Notes: a model not told the origin generated them from the letters alone. DNA of 64,000 bases from Arabidopsis thaliana (GCF_000001735.4 NC_003070.9:29559971-29623970); one strand, 5' to 3'; shown: positions 1 to 13,891, numbered from the stretch's first letter. Numbers and translations: made by a program.

Positions 1-940
1 CAAGTAGGCACGGAATCCACAATCACTAGGACCCTACCAAAGATCTTCTATATTGAGTAAAAATATCCCTTTTGAAAAAGATGTAACAATATTTATCACT
101 AAAAAAGATTGTGATTTGTTCTATGGAAAAGTTTACATGCAAATGAGTCTTTTAGTGCTAAAAAATACGAGATTATTATCCAATCAATAGTTGATGATGT
201 TATAACTCAACCAACACACACCATCATTACTATACTTTTTGGATATTGAAACAGAAAGCATCCTATAATTTTAAATTTATGTATGTGGTGGTCATCACTC
301 ATAAGTCATCAGTAAGTAAACCAAATAAGATTAGTAAACGCCTTAAACAGGAAACAAGATGTGTCACTCTAATCTAACGTAAATTAGCATTAGTCTACTT
401 TTTATATGGATTATGATCCCATAAGATCAAGTTCTAGGATCCAAATACAATCACTTGCATATCAAATTCTACTTAAATTCCGGAAACTTATTCAAACAGA
501 GCAAAATCGAATCCAATCATCTAATCAATTACTAGATATATTGATATGAATCAGAGATCAAACAAAATCGATATATATAGATATGATAATTTGAATCTGG
601 AACCGTTTCAAAAACAGATCAGCAATCAGGGGGAAAAATCAATAGACGATCATCGCGATTGAAAATAAGAACAAAAACAAAACCGAATCCCAGGAGAAAC
701 AGCTTAAACGAATCAAAATCAGCGAATCTAACGGAACACGATGAGATTAGGAGATCGAAGGCAGACGAGAATAAACGACTAACCTGGAAGCGGCGGGATC
801 GACTATGATCGGCGAACGATGACGGAGAAGCGCACCAGCAAATCAGAGAACGAAGAAGAAGCGTATATGGAGATTTTTATGAGTAGAGTGAGAGATAGAT
901 AGAAGCAGAGTTGGCTTGAGCCTTGTCTCTGGTTTATGGC
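1..940 (-). other. TPS1: 5' leader exon and first leader intron of a leftward gene, probably TPS1
   Basis: Read on the minus strand, about 783-930 is a pyrimidine-rich stretch without a long ORF that ends in a consensus donor, CCAG|GTTAGTC, with the GT at 781-782. The DNA to its left (1-780) is AT-rich with no coding frame, as expected of a leader intron. No protein sequence of the gene is inside the window. Naming it trehalose-6-phosphate synthase 1 (At1g78580) rests only on gene order, because that locus precedes NADK3. A CCAAT-type motif (CCAATCATT) lies near 941, in promoter position. The transcription start cannot be fixed from sequence. Confidence 0.5.
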
Positions 941-3900
941 CCAATCATTTGGAGGGAATTTGTTCCCCCTTTTAAATTCCCTCTTCTTTTTTTTTTTCCT
1001 TTTGTTATTTCTTCTTTTTCGTCAACCAAAATATAAATATTCCCCCACTCACAACCAAAAGTAACCATATCAAATCTATATTATTATTGCTTCCGTATTT
1101 AAAACCTGTTTTTCTATTATTATCTTGATTTTTTATACAACATTTAATAGATCTTTTAAGAAAAATAACAAACAAATAAGATGAGGGATGACATGTGTTA
1201 TGCATTAGTCATTTAGTCTAATAGTCCAATACTCTTAAATGAATATATATTAGTATTTATTGGTTTAAAAGAGACAAAATAAATATTCATTGACATATAT
1301 TTCTTCCAAAATGTAAGTTAGGTATTTTCAACTGCTAGTCAATAAGTCTAAAACCACACTTCTTTTAACTCTAACATGGGAGTTCGAGCTAAAAAAGAGT
1401 TTGAGTTGACATTAAAGATTGAGCCATCATGCTAATCAACCATTGTCATGCAGTTGGTTTAGCCAGTCCAGTAGAAAGTGACTATTTAAATGCTATATAT
1501 ACCAATTAGTGTTATGCTTAGAAAAAATTATTTACGGCTTGTAAAACACAGCCATATACATAGTCTGAAGATAATTTGGATTGGATCTAAGTAATATTAT
1601 AAAATGAAAGTTCAATTTTATTTCTATTTCTGTTGCAGTAAAGTTTTGAACTTTCGTGCAAAAACTATTCTTAATAATTTAGAGCTAGCTGTTCGAAACT
1701 TTATAGTTTAAACATCCCTTAAAAACTGTTAAAGCAAACTCAAAGCTCTAAAATTTTCAGCAAAATATTATAGTACTCTTTCTTATGGTCCAAAAGCTTA
1801 ATCATCTGGAAAGTTTTAATGCATAGAATAATTTGATTGGTAGCATGAGAGACCACGACGAGGACCTTTACGTCAGCGTATAACTTTTGGTTCATGGGTA
1901 TCATCTGACTCATCATCGCATAAATTTCACTAACTAAACCAAATAATCGATTCCTATTTTGTAGCTATTGCTGTTATATATTAACCTTATTAATATTATC
2001 TTACATACGGTTTTATATATTCGTTTTATATTTAATCTGATTGCGTCAACGTGTTCGAGTATACAGTTGCGGACGAAATTCCATTTTCAGACGACTGATG
2101 AGATTTCAAATCGAATCTTTTACAAAGGCTGCAACTTGTAAAGTGCTTAGAAATTTTCTTCCCCATGGATTCTATGTTGATAAATATAATTAAATTAGAG
2201 ATGCTTCTCGTGGTAGCATGTGTAACTTTTCGCTAAACTTTATTTATCTTTCTTAATTAACTTTTTGTATGGCTTTTGTTGTTGTTGTCGACGACCATTT
2301 TTTATTGCTTTAAGATCTAACTTGAGGGTTAAGAAATTACCAGTGGTTTCGCCGTTGTCAGTGCACTAATTTTTTGTGTTTTCTTTTTCTGCTCTTAAAA
2401 TGTTAGCACTATCCTAAAGTGTAAATTAAGAAACAGATTTACATAACTAGCTAGTCCATAGTTCCATATGTTATGACTTTATAGATTTAAGAAACATCAA
2501 TAAGTTTTGTTTTTGAAGCTTTTTTGGGGTTTTAAGTTGACCTGTTGATGGGCAAATTACTTAATTACTTATCCAGAGTATTGTGTGGTCAAGGAAGATA
2601 ACGACAGGAGTTAAGGAAAAAATAATGATTTGGTTTCTTTCAATTCACTTTTTGTCCAGTTTTGTTATTTGTACAACACTTTCTTGTTTCGAATTAATAG
2701 AAAAATATTCAATGCAATAATGAGTTTTATTAACTTAATCAGTTTGAATTTACCTAGTTGAGATATCTTGAGCCTGTTTAATATTGGGTCAACTTCTTCG
2801 GCCTATATTTTAGTTGAGCTTTGTAGTTGAATTTCACTAATCACTACGCGTTGGAAAATATGTGATTGCAAATGCTTAGATTAAATCTAAATTCTAATAA
2901 GATGGCCAATGGATGTGGAGATTGTACCCCACGCGTCAAAAAAGATAAAGATTAGAGAATGGTCACTATTTGTAGTTTGATCTTTCCATGCACGTAGTGT
3001 TAGCTTTAAATTATTACTCTAGTTCTTGCAACTTTTTTGCCTCCTTTTCTTTTGGTTGATAAAAACGAAAAGATCATATTGCTTGCCAGCTTCTAGAGAT
3101 TTTTATTGGATGAGATTCGTTTATAGGGTAACCTAATTAGTAAAAAGATACGAAATTAATAATCGTAATTTATTTAATGTTAAGTAGGATTCATGAAATC
3201 AAAATTTATTTGATTCAAGGGATTCACATTGTAGAAATTTGTTTACTCTAGTTTTAAGAATTTGATAATTAACCATTCGATACAGAATATGGATAACACA
3301 AGAACAAAGATAGTTTCGTCACTTCTTAGGTTAAGAACTAAATAAAATAATATATGTGAAGCATACTAATTACCTTTTTCTTAGGAAATGCGTTCATGTA
3401 CAATCCACAATAATTTGTCCGTATTATGTTTGGTGACTTGCTTAGGTTATAGCATTGTTTAATTTCGTCCCATTTTGTCACCATTCAAAAATATAATATG
3501 TGGACAAAACTATAAGTTATGTCTTAGGTTGTTCAATTAAAGAGCTCGTACAATAGCTTACTAAATTTGGCCAAAGGAGAGACAAAAACCACGTGAATTC
3601 GGATATTTCGAGGTCAAATTCTTAGGTTTTGTTGGCCACTATATATTACGCTACGCAGTGCCAAAATTATCAACATACGTGGAGCATAACCGGTCCGGTT
3701 AGATCTCAAAACTTACCCCACTTCTGATAAGATTCTAGACCGGACAATCTATAAAGGATTGCACTCGATACGGAGGATCTGATCCTACTAAGGGTTGTTC
3801 CCATTAGGCGAGACGTTAGGACCGGCTTTATATCCAAGTAGTCCAGTTAGGGTTGGACAGGGGACCGGTTAGGACCGTCTAGTATATAAATTGAAATAGA

Positions 3901-4372
3901 CATATGCATCTAGAATATGACCTCAATACGGAAAAGGAAAAAAGATCTCAAAATATTGAATTTTATCAATATCCAGATTTCTAAAATATTTAAGACATTA
4001 CATATTTTTTTAATATCAACTTTGATATTCAAAGTACAGGAAGCTTAAAATTCAGTAACATCTCTAACAAATGAACATTAAATTGAGAAATATCGAGGTC
4101 CAAAACCTGTTTTTACAAGGATCAAACCGGGCCAGACTTCTAGAATTGGTCGTAACTGACAATGTGAACCGGTCCGAATTTTGGAGTTAGGCCAGTTTAG
4201 TACAATAATTGTAGTTGGGCCTATTTTGTTGGGCTCGAGACTTTTCTCTTTTAGAGAGACCCTCTAAACGGAAAAGAGGGCCAGTGGTGACTTCACGAAT
4301 ATCTCTCTTCAGACGTGGTTTGCTCCAGTCCGGTGAGCGCGGCGCCGAGGAATAGAGATTGATTCAGCGACA
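941..4372. other. Intergenic region between the leftward leader and NADK3
   Basis: About 3.4 kb of AT-rich DNA without a convincing gene; short ORFs here have no plant-like codon use or domain. The stretch 3660-4180 differs from its surroundings by repeated ACCGG and CCGGT motifs, including an AACCGGTCCGGTT palindrome near 3687, and may be a decayed mobile element. Paired TGGGCC/GGGCT motifs near 4216-4235 lie in promoter position for NADK3. Confidence 0.6.
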
Positions 4373-6158
4373 ATGGCGATTAGGAAGCTTTTGCTTCTTT
4401 TGAAACCGATTGATCCGTACCCATTCCTTCAAACAGAAGGTGCATCGCTCATCAAAAATCCTCAGGTACTAATTAATTACCTTCCCCAAATGCGTCTCAT
4501 CTCGATTTTGAATCCCGATCATGTCTATTTCGTTTTGTATTGAAGTTGTTTGATAAAATTCACCACAGATTATAACCGAAACGTTGACATTTACGTGAAA
4601 AAGGAACTCTTTTTTTGGGTTCTTATTGGGAATTTTGAAAATATTCGTATCAGCAGTGTTTACTCATATGTATACAAATAAGTAACTAAGAAATAGCTTA
4701 GCTCAAAGACCTATGGTTGTTAATGTTCTAGTTTGTTTTCTCGTGGCTTTTAATGGAAATGGGTTTTGTTTTGTTTAACAGGTTCTTCAATATCTAGAAA
4801 GCAGGTGCAAAGTACACAAGAATGCTATCAAGTTTTGTCAGGAAATACTAAGTAAGAAGCCTGTTGAGTGGAAACCCATTTCACGTAACGACTTATCGCA
4901 TCCCATTCGTGATGTTGATATGGTCATCACCGTGGGTGGAGACGGTACCCTCTTGCATGCCAGTCATTTCATTGATGACTCTGTTCCGGTTCTAGGAGTC
5001 AATTCTGACCCAACACAAGCTCACGAGGTTTTGTAGCCCAATTTTTCTCATATTCCTATATATAAAGAATGTAAAAAAGAATCTAAGTGGTTTGTTATAA
5101 CTATAGGTCGAAGAACTGAGCGATCAGTTTGACGCTAGTAGAAGTACTGGTCATCTTTGTGCTGCAACTGTCGAGAATTTTGAACAGGTAGAGAAATAGA
5201 AAGGGAAGAACGTTAGGCAACCCATTTATGCTCTTACTTGATCCTTAGAATATGCAATGATTACGCAATTTTGGTTTGAACATTCAGCTATTTGTTCACA
5301 GGTGCTGGATGACATTTTGTTTGGCAGAGTGGTTCCTGCAAAAGTATCGAGAATATCATTGAAGTTAAATTCAGAAACTCTTCTTTCACATGCACTTAAT
5401 GACATTTTGATCGCACAGCCATGCCCTGCTGCGGTTTCAAGGTTCTCTTTCAAGTAAGAGCTCCTACTATTAAAAACCATGCATTCTTTTAAACCTGATT
5501 ATTTTGTGTAGACATAATCCCTCGTTTGGTCAGTTGGATAGTTGTTATAAGCATTGGGTTTGGTTTGGTTTGGTTTGGATACCGTTTTGTAGAAACTACA
5601 CCTAGAATTTTGAATGGTTTATCAAAAAACAGGTTTTATTCGTTTTTCCCCTTTTCAGATTAGTATGGTTACACCTGCATGTTTGGATATGGAATAAACC
5701 ATCAGTTCGGTTAAACTGTTGGACATCCCTTTTATATCCAACAGTTATGAATCAATGTTCTTTACAATGTGTGCAGGATTAAGAACAAAGATGGTGCGAG
5801 CAGTCCAAAGACAGTGAACTGCCGCTCAAGCGGTCTAAGAATCTGCACAGCTGCTGGTTCAACTGCAGCAATGCAGTCAGCAGGTGGGTTCGTGATGCCA
5901 ATGTTGTCTCGTGATCTACAGTTCATGGTTAGAGAGCCAATATCTCCTGGTTCAACCGCTTCGTTAATGCATTCGACCTTCAAACCAGACCAATTCATGG
6001 ACGTTAACTGGTATTCAGACCACGGGACTATCTACATCGATGGTTGTCAGGTTCAACACAGCGTGCAGCTCGGAGATACAATCGAGATATCATCGGATGC
6101 GCCAGTCTTAAACGTTTTCTTGTCACACGGCATATCTCAGATCAGATCAAGGTACTAG
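4373..6158 (+). CDS. NADK3: NADH kinase / NAD kinase 3 (five exons, 317 aa)
   Basis: Exons are 4373-4465, 4782-5027, 5107-5187, 5302-5453 and 5777-6158; all borders are GT/AG and phases match, giving 317 residues. The fold is the ATP-NAD kinase family: the GGDGTLLHA motif at residues 83-91 forms the nucleotide site, followed by a VNSDP segment and a C-terminal beta-rich half with TAAGSTAAM and PISPGSTAS. The family transfers phosphate from ATP to NAD(H). This plant member is known to prefer NADH and to act outside plastids, in the peroxisome. The C-terminal tripeptide SRY is close to a PTS1 signal, which fits. No transit peptide is visible. The ATG is the first in frame and gives the length known for At1g78590. 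Intron 4 carries a short GGTTT microsatellite near 5555-5580. Confidence 0.95.
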
Positions 6159-7399
6159 AATTGGTACAATGGTAGATTTTGTTCATAAAGTTAGAGTTGG
6201 TACACATTAAGAGCCCACTTGTCTGTAGATATGGTAAAAGATTCCTTGGTCCGAAAGATTCGTTGATTCTTGAATCTTTGGTGCTTGAAGAAGTTTAATT
6301 CAAGTAGCTATCTTTCTCCTACCAAGAACGTGGATGTGTCTAATCCTCTTGAATAAAACTTATATTTAAAGAAAAATAATATCAAAATCATCTAGAATTC
6401 ATATCTCATTTCCGTGCAAAATGTTAATTTTGGGAAAATATCTTTTTCAAAATGGGACCTTATTAATGATTGATTTATTATTGTCCTTTGCCTGTTAATT
6501 GTATTGTCTATGGCTTGTGTTGTTGAATAAAGATCTTCGTCTTATGTAGGTCCGAATCATCTTCCTCTACTCGTAACCATACGTGGATTCATATAATCTT
6601 CATAATGAAAGATTTTTCTGAAAATGCATGAACCGGGACAAAATTTTCTATATCATAACAAAAAAAAGTGGTCAAAATGAATAGACAATCGTTTGAAACT
6701 TAGATATTCTACTATATTCTACTTGAAACATACATATCAGTCACTTTCAGCTTATAATTTTATTTTATTTTTATAAACTTTTCTCTTCTTAAAAGATCTA
6801 GAAGCAAAAAAAAGAGCTAAAAATCATTTTTCTTTTCTTTTGGGGACCTAATATTTGTGATCTTTTGATTACAATACAGCTTGAGACAGCAAAGACGGTC
6901 TCCTGCAATTAAGACACTTGTATTTAGATTTTTCACGTGTCTATCCATTGTTCACTCATATACTATAGTCTAAAAATAAATATCTCCTTTTAACGCCTTC
7001 ATATTTCTAAATCTACCCCACCACTTTCAAATAGTGCACTGAGACCCTCTCTTTTTTTTTTGATAAGAAATCTTCCTAAAATTACCACTATTTATTATTT
7101 TACTAATATAAATGATATTTTCCAACAACGACTTATCTAGAAATCCAAATGATTCAACTAATTTTATTTAGTCAGAAATTATAAATAATCACATTTTCCG
7201 ATGACAAATAAAAATCAAAGAAGTTGACAACAACAACAAAAAATCCAAAGAGAAAACGTATGAGTTGCTTAAACCATAAACCTCAAGCTCAAAATTTTAT
7301 CAACCTTATAAAGTTTCGTTTTCTCGAGATTTTGAATCTTTTCAGCTAAAAAAGATCACAGCTTTTTGCGTTTTCTGGATGAGTTTGAGATAAGAGAAG
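6159..7399. other. Intergenic region, BBX22 promoter
   Basis: AT-rich with no supported gene. A palindromic G-box, CACGTG, lies at 6934-6939, about 460 bp before the BBX22 start. G-boxes are the classical binding site of HY5, with which BBX22 works in light signalling, so a regulatory role is plausible but inferred. The last 150 bp are pyrimidine-rich leader. Confidence 0.5.
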
Positions 7400-8692
7400 A
7401 TGAAGATTCAGTGTAACGTTTGTGAGGCGGCGGAAGCGACGGTTCTATGTTGCGCCGACGAGGCTGCTCTTTGTTGGGCTTGCGATGAGAAAATTCACGC
7501 CGCTAATAAACTCGCCGGAAAACATCAGAGAGTCCCTCTCTCTGCCTCTGCCTCTTCCATACCCAAATGTGACATTTGTCAGGTCTCATCATCTCTTTGA
7601 CTTTTTCTCTCGATTTACAAAATCTTTGATCTGATTTCAGATTACCCTTGACTGAAATTCTCAATATTTAGAGAAAAGTTTGAATCTTTTTAGGATTAGA
7701 GAGGCCATAAACCAGTTTTTTTAGTTCTGATTCTGTTAGTGTGTTTTTTCTCAAATTTGGGATTTTTGTGTGTACAGGAAGCATCTGGATTCTTCTTTTG
7801 TCTGCAAGATAGAGCTTTGCTATGTAGGAAATGTGATGTTGCAATCCACACTGTGAATCCTCATGTTTCAGCTCACCAGAGATTTCTTCTCACTGGAATC
7901 AAAGTTGGTCTTGAATCTATAGACACTGGTCCTTCTACTAAATCCTCACCTACCAATGATGATAAAACCATGGAGACCAAACCTTTTGTTCAATCTATAC
8001 CTGAGCCTCAAAAGATGGCCTTCGATCATCATCATCACCAGCAGCAGCAGGAACAGCAGGAAGGAGTTATACCGGGAACTAAAGTCAATGATCAGACATC
8101 GACAAAGCTTCCTCTCGTAAGTAGCGGATCAACTACTGGAAGCATTCCTCAGTGGCAAATAGAGGAGATTTTCGGGCTAACCGACTTTGATCAGAGCTAT
8201 GAATACATGGAGAATAATGGATCATCTAAGGTAACAGTTTTGTTATATCTAGTATATGATCAGGATTGATTTGAGATCTTTTTTGGTTCTTGAGACAGAC
8301 GTTCTCAAGATGAAACTTCTAGATAGTGCTTGTCTTGGGAAGAAATTGGAAAAAGTATGATGAATCTTGTGGCTTTTGGATTCATTTCTTTTGGTTCCTC
8401 ATTTTCTAAGCTCGATTCTTTGTTACAGGCGGATACTAGTAGACGAGGAGATTCAGACAGTTCTTCGATGATGAGATCTGCAGAAGAAGATGGAGAAGAT
8501 AACAATAACTGCTTGGGAGGTGAGACATCATGGGCGGTTCCACAGATTCAGTCTCCACCTACAGCGTCTGGTCTAAACTGGCCTAAGCATTTTCACCACC
8601 ACTCTGTGTTTGTTCCGGACATAACTTCTTCAACTCCTTATACCGGTTCATCCCCGAATCAAAGGGTTGGGAAACGGCGGCGACGGTTCTAG
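7400..8692 (+). CDS. BBX22: Double B-box zinc finger transcription regulator BBX22 (LZF1/STH3), 299 aa
   Basis: Exons are 7400-7582, 7778-8230 and 8429-8692, in phase, giving 299 residues. Two tandem B-boxes make up the N-terminal third. The first begins [13 protein letters not shown] and carries the C-x2-C, C-x2-C and H pattern through HQRVP. The second begins with KCDICQ, crosses the first intron and ends at HQRFLLTG. There is no CCT domain, so this is the B-box-only class. The middle is His/Gln-rich ([12 protein letters not shown]) and the C-terminus is a basic tract, GKRRRRF, likely a nuclear signal. The established role is to promote photomorphogenesis together with HY5 while being degraded through COP1. 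A G-box lies upstream. It converges on MSL6, whose stop is 563 bp away. Confidence 0.95.
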
Positions 8693-9255
8693 CATTTGTA
8701 ATTATCTTTTAGCCGCTTGAGAAAAGAGATTGGCAGCTTTCTCAGTAGATGTAAGATCACATAAATGATTTGGAAACTTGTAATGTAGTGATCTGTGAGA
8801 GTCGGTGTTCTTTGTTAGCTGAAAAAACAAAAAGATGTTTATTTGGTTGAAGATTATAAGGGGTTAAATTACTAAGTTATCAATTTGGCTTAACATGATT
8901 TTTCAAAAGGTGTCTGTTCTATTTTGCGTCATGCTTAATCATCTTGTTTACTATCCCTGGGGGAAGAGTTACATCAATTGACCAATTCAGTTAAACCGGG
9001 AAAAAGAAAAGAGAAATACCGTTAAGTTTGGACTAACCGAAATTAGAAGCAGTATTCATAAACCAAAAATCCAAAAGGCAAAAACACTATGAGACCACTA
9101 TGCAGATTGAGAGAGCCAAAATTTATACATCACATTAAAGTAGAGTAATCATCAAGTATCCAATCCTAATTCTAAATTTGTAGAGCTCATAAAAGAAAAA
9201 TGAGAAAACAGAACCTCTTGATCCAAACTATATAAAAAGTTTTATCTATAGTTTC
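8693..9255. other. Convergent 3' region between BBX22 and MSL6
   Basis: Holds the 3' untranslated regions of two convergent genes. It is AT-rich, and no coding frame, repeat or RNA gene was seen. Confidence 0.6.
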
Positions 9256-12156
9256 TCAGTTGCTGCCAGAAGCTGGAGCACTCCAGTTTGGTGGAAGACG
9301 GTCGGAAACAGGCAAAGCCGTAGAAGTGGGCAAGTTTCGGACATTGATATCAAGAGGATACAATCTATACTCAATGTCAAGCTCTCTGCAAATTTTGGCA
9401 ATCTCTTCAACAAGTTGAGACCTTCGAGCCCATTTCTCTCCCATATCTTGATGATTCATTCGATGTGTTGGCCAAACCGCAATTCTCACGCTGTTTAATG
9501 ACTCCATGTCTTTGAATACTATCATTGGCGCTGGATACCAATGATCCTTCTTGCCCTCAATGTAACTATCACAACAACGAATGCAGGTAATGAAATACAA
9601 GAATTTTCAGGTATTAAAATTTGTGAAACTGTGATTCCAAATTTGCAATGTACCTTGTGATTCTCTGTTTGATGAGTATGATTTTCTCAGCTGGAGTAGT
9701 AATGTGGATGGAGAATTCGATACCATCTCCCATATCAGGACTACGGTAATAATTTCCGATGGATTTAGTCCAGAGAAGACTGTTCGGGTACACGACTTTC
9801 TGGTTATCAAATCTCAAGAAAACTGTTGTCAATATGTTCATCTCTTCCACAACCATCTGAAACAAGAAGTTTTTTAAACATTAGAATTGAAAAATGAGAA
9901 CTATTAGTTACTAGTTTTTTGAAGTTACCTGGACTCCATCAATTTCACATCGATCGCCTACATCAAACGGATGTATCACAAACAAGTAGATGATAGATTC
10001 AAATACTATCTTGCACATGTTTCCAAATATGAATGCTACAACCACGACTTGCGAGCTCATGACGACGAGGAATTTGGTGGAAGTGATTCCAAGTATGATA
10101 AGCCAGATAACAAGTATGATGATCCCAACCACGATATTCACCATCTTGTGAAGCCTGTTTACTGCTGTTTTGGTGTCGTTTAGGGTCAATGCAAGAGCTC
10201 TTCTCTCTCTAAAAGCATTCACCTGTGAAAAGGTTGTTGCACATTTTCATTAATATCTGAATTCATTAAAGAGTGTAAATTCATTCCAAATTTCTTACCA
10301 CCCAGTTTTTAAGAGATGACTTGCTGATCCTGTTCGTCTCAGATGCTCCTTCAAAGAGACTTAAAGTCTTCAAAGCTTCGTCATCTGGCAGAAACCGCAT
10401 TATGTCGTTTGCATAGATGAACCTAAATGAGAAAATAAGCAATTGCTACTGGTTAGTATCTATAATGCAATACTATTGTAAAGCCTTTGTATAAAGAAAA
10501 AAGTGATTTTCTTTACTTTGATCCTGGCTTAGCAACATTATGAAAGATCTTTCTTGCAGCGAGCTTTGCCTCAAACTCACTTCTAATTTGGTTTCCTTTA
10601 TCATCATCCAAGCTTGGATCCTGAAGCTGTTCATCCAAAGTGGTAAGTGATCCATTCCGGATTATATTCATCAGCCTCTTCATTTTCCATGCGGAAACAT
10701 TCTTAGGATTCAGCTTATGAAGGCTATCGATCGTAATCCCTTTGTTTTCTCCTCCTCCCCCTCCTCCATTAGATAGAACATGAGAGAGAAACGGGCTTTT
10801 CCCGGTCTTCATTGGACTTTTCTGAGCTCCTGACTGAATCTCAACACCCCCTGGATTTTGAAACTTCTTAACCTCAACACTGATTCTCTCTTCCTCTTCC
10901 TCATTTTTTTGGATCTCAATCAAAGGAGGACCCGAGAGCGTCTCAATCACATACTGAGTAAACAAAGACTCTTGAATCCTATCGAAGTAAGTGCTCATAT
11001 GAAACGATGAAGCAAGAACTTTGACCAACAGTGTCTTCACGAGCCACAACAAGAACCCAACCAACAAACACACAAAGATCTTAGTCACAACACGAAGCGC
11101 CTTAGTGTTTGCTGCTTTAGCCACTTTCTCATCAAACAAGAAATGCCAAGCCAGTAAAACAAGTCCTAACCATAAGCAATTCTGCACCGCTTTTCGGACA
11201 CCATAAACGAAATACAAAACTCTTTTCCTCAAAAGAAAGTTCCTTTCGATAAAGAAGACAACAATCTTCACAATCCAGCTCGAGACTAACCTACCACAGA
11301 TCAACACTAAAACCATTGACTCCCATTTCCATAGCTGAAGTTCCCAGAGTTTCTTCTTACGCAAGGAAGGTATCGCAAGAGTGCAAACAAACCCAGCTAT
11401 AATCAAAATCAAACTCAACCATTCCAACACAATCCATAGACTAAGTTTATCTTTCCTATACTCTTCTGGTAAATCCTCTGCTGCAAATGGATCATCTTCT
11501 TCTTCCTCACCTTGAGTCTTAGGGCTTTTTCCAAAAAAACCTGATTTCATCTGCCCGGATTTCGGAATCCGACCCGACTTCATATCCGCCGTTTGCGGCG
11601 GCAACTGAGGCGTTGGCGGATCCGAAAGACGTGACCTAGTTCTCATCTTAAGTAAAGTGCTAGAGCTTCTCTGAATCGGAGCATTATTACCACTACACTT
11701 GACAACTTCTCCATCATCGTTATTGTTGGTATTACTGCGACTGTCTCGTCTTCCCACGGGGTCACGTTTTGTAGAAACTCTCGGAGATTCCGATACCGGA
11801 GTTAAACCTCTAGATTGAAGCTCGTCCATACCTAAGTCCATATCTAAACAAATCTCACCGGAAGCTTGCTGTTTATGGAGAAACTGACCAATCAGCTTCG
11901 TGGGAGGATCTTCGCCGCGACGAAACTCAAAACCCTCATCTTTTTGTTGCTCCCCCGTCGTGGCGGCGGATCTATCAGAATCAACCGCCGCAGCATTATG
12001 ACCTTTGTTGAGGTTACCTTCACCATCAGTCCAAAAATCGTAGCTTCCGTCTCTCCATATCTTTCCTACAGTCTCTCCGGAGACTCCATTGTTGTTTCCG
12101 TTTTCACCGTCGATTTTGACGATAACTTCTCGCCGGTCAGCCGCATCAACGGCCAT
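9256..12156 (-). CDS. MSL6: MscS-like mechanosensitive ion channel MSL6, 856 aa
   Basis: Exons on the minus strand are 12156-10517, 10422-10299, 10222-9929, 9856-9654 and 9565-9256, in phase, giving 856 residues. The long first exon encodes a charged cytoplasmic N-terminus of about 230 residues and then four hydrophobic segments. The next exons hold two more segments and the conserved MscS pore region, with GNMCKIVFESIIY followed by HPFDVGDR and a beta domain (NQKVVYPNS). Group II plant MSL channels of this layout sit in the plasma membrane and pass mainly anions when membrane tension rises. The ATG is the first in frame. Upstream DNA to about 12.4 kb is pyrimidine-rich leader and promoter. 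Length and gene order match At1g78610. Confidence 0.94.
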
Positions 12157-13891
12157 TACTCAAACAATCCAGCGAAATCTAGGTTTAGCGTACACACCAA
12201 CGATTAGAGAAGGAAAGCAAAAAAAAGAAAGATTTAATCACACTTTTGGGTAACTGTGAAAGCAAGAAGAAGAGAAAACGCTTTTATTTGATCAGAGCTG
12301 GTGATGACTCTTTGTGAGAAAAGAGAGGGTAAGTAATAAGGAAATAAAATTATCTAATTAAAGTATGACGCGTGTAAGCCAATCGCTACCACACAGCTAC
12401 AACATCATCACTTTGAAATTTGGACGACACACAGAGATCCTCTTCTCCCTCTCTCTCTCTGTGTCTTAATATTATTATTTTTTCAATACCAAACTTTGGC
12501 AAAGTTCGAGAAGAAGATGGGAACTTACTCACGGCGAACCATTTAGGTTTTTATTATTTCGTCAAACTTTGGCAAACTAATATTTGTTTAGTATACATTT
12601 TGTTTTAAGGATATCGTTTTACATATTTTGTTTGATTCTACGCTAGCATATAGTATTTCAAAAAAAAATCAAATTATTCCATTTTTGGTATTGTTTATTA
12701 GGTTAGGTTTGTGCCTTTGTGGGGAAGGGACATTCGTCACATGTATGAAGGACTCACGCAAAACGATGAATATTGTATTTAATGGCTTAGTTAGATGTTG
12801 TCGTAATTAATAATAGGTTATTAATTTTTAAAGTAGTTCTTTTAGAACTTAATAAAGAATTAAGCATATTTTAGAACTAGATCAGTTCCAGAAATAAGAA
12901 AGTTACAAACTTACTACTATTATCGAGACAGTAGTAAACCCATGTTAGAGAATTTAACCAAAAAAGTGAAAAAACATTGAAAAAAAGTAAGAAAAAGGGC
13001 AAGCAAGAGTCTTCTTCAGGCGCGCCGTGGCGGACATTTGACTTTAAGAAAGAAAAAGCGAGATTTGCGCTGCGGCGGTGTAAAAATCAGTCGTAAAATA
13101 CACGCGTTTGAGGAGCGCGTGTGAATTTTGACACTTGTCAGCTGTGTGTTAGACAGATGTTGCGGCCCATGGGCCATTGTCGTATCTTATTGCGGACCAC
13201 AGGTTCGTAGAAGCAACGCATTGTATAATTTTTCTTCATGTTTCATAAGTCTAAAAGTAAACAAGCCTGTTAAGTCTCGCTGTCTTGTTTAACAGCTAGG
13301 CCGATGGATGCATTTTTCTCTAGAGGCTTCTAAATTAAAATTGGCCACCAGAAACACTATCTTATGCAACGTCGAGAATATTGCTAAAGATGACAGGAAC
13401 AAGACATAATAATGACAAAAAAGAAGAATGTATTCGAGAAAATCACGACTCTTCGACGACTTCTTTCTCAACCAATTCTTGGTACTTTGTTGTTGCCTTT
13501 TCTTCAAACTTTTTTCTTACATTTTCATCACTACTTTCTCTATTTGCTACATAACTTTTTTTACATGTTCTTCAATTTATGATGTCGCAATAGAATTTGG
13601 ACTTCATGTGAAGGAAATAGAAGAAATCACGTGAATGGATCCCTAAGCAGAAGAAATTTTATAAGTTTCTCTATCTACGGGACAATTGCAAAGGCAAACT
13701 TAATTCACATAAATATCATCCAATAATTGCTAGACAATGGTCCCAGAAGTTTTTTCCCCTCATTGATGTTGGACTACTAGTTGTACACAACAGAGTATAA
13801 TTTATAACACCACTGAATACGTAAGGCTGTGTTTAACAATATAAAAAAAGAATCTAACCTCACTGAGAATACATGACCTTCGTGGCAGGTT
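12157..13891. other. Intergenic region, MSL6 promoter and VTE6 3' flank
   Basis: No supported gene; the ORFs near 12.4-12.8 and 13.4-13.6 kb look like chance. A G+C-rich island at about 13015-13180 stands out from the AT-rich background. It contains a GGCGCGCC palindrome and, near 13163-13174, the palindrome GGCCCATGGGCC, which is two overlapping site II-type (TGGGCC) elements. Such elements normally sit just before transcription starts. Confidence 0.55.

Noticed and set aside
3660-4180. CCGG-rich stretch as a possible structured RNA or tRNA-like gene
   Set aside because: Repeated ACCGG words without a consistent secondary structure or promoter boxes; more likely a decayed repeat.
8041-8060. 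CAGCAGCAGGAACAGCAG tract in BBX22 as a repeat expansion
   Set aside because: It is a short Gln-rich coding stretch within the normal protein length and not an expansion.
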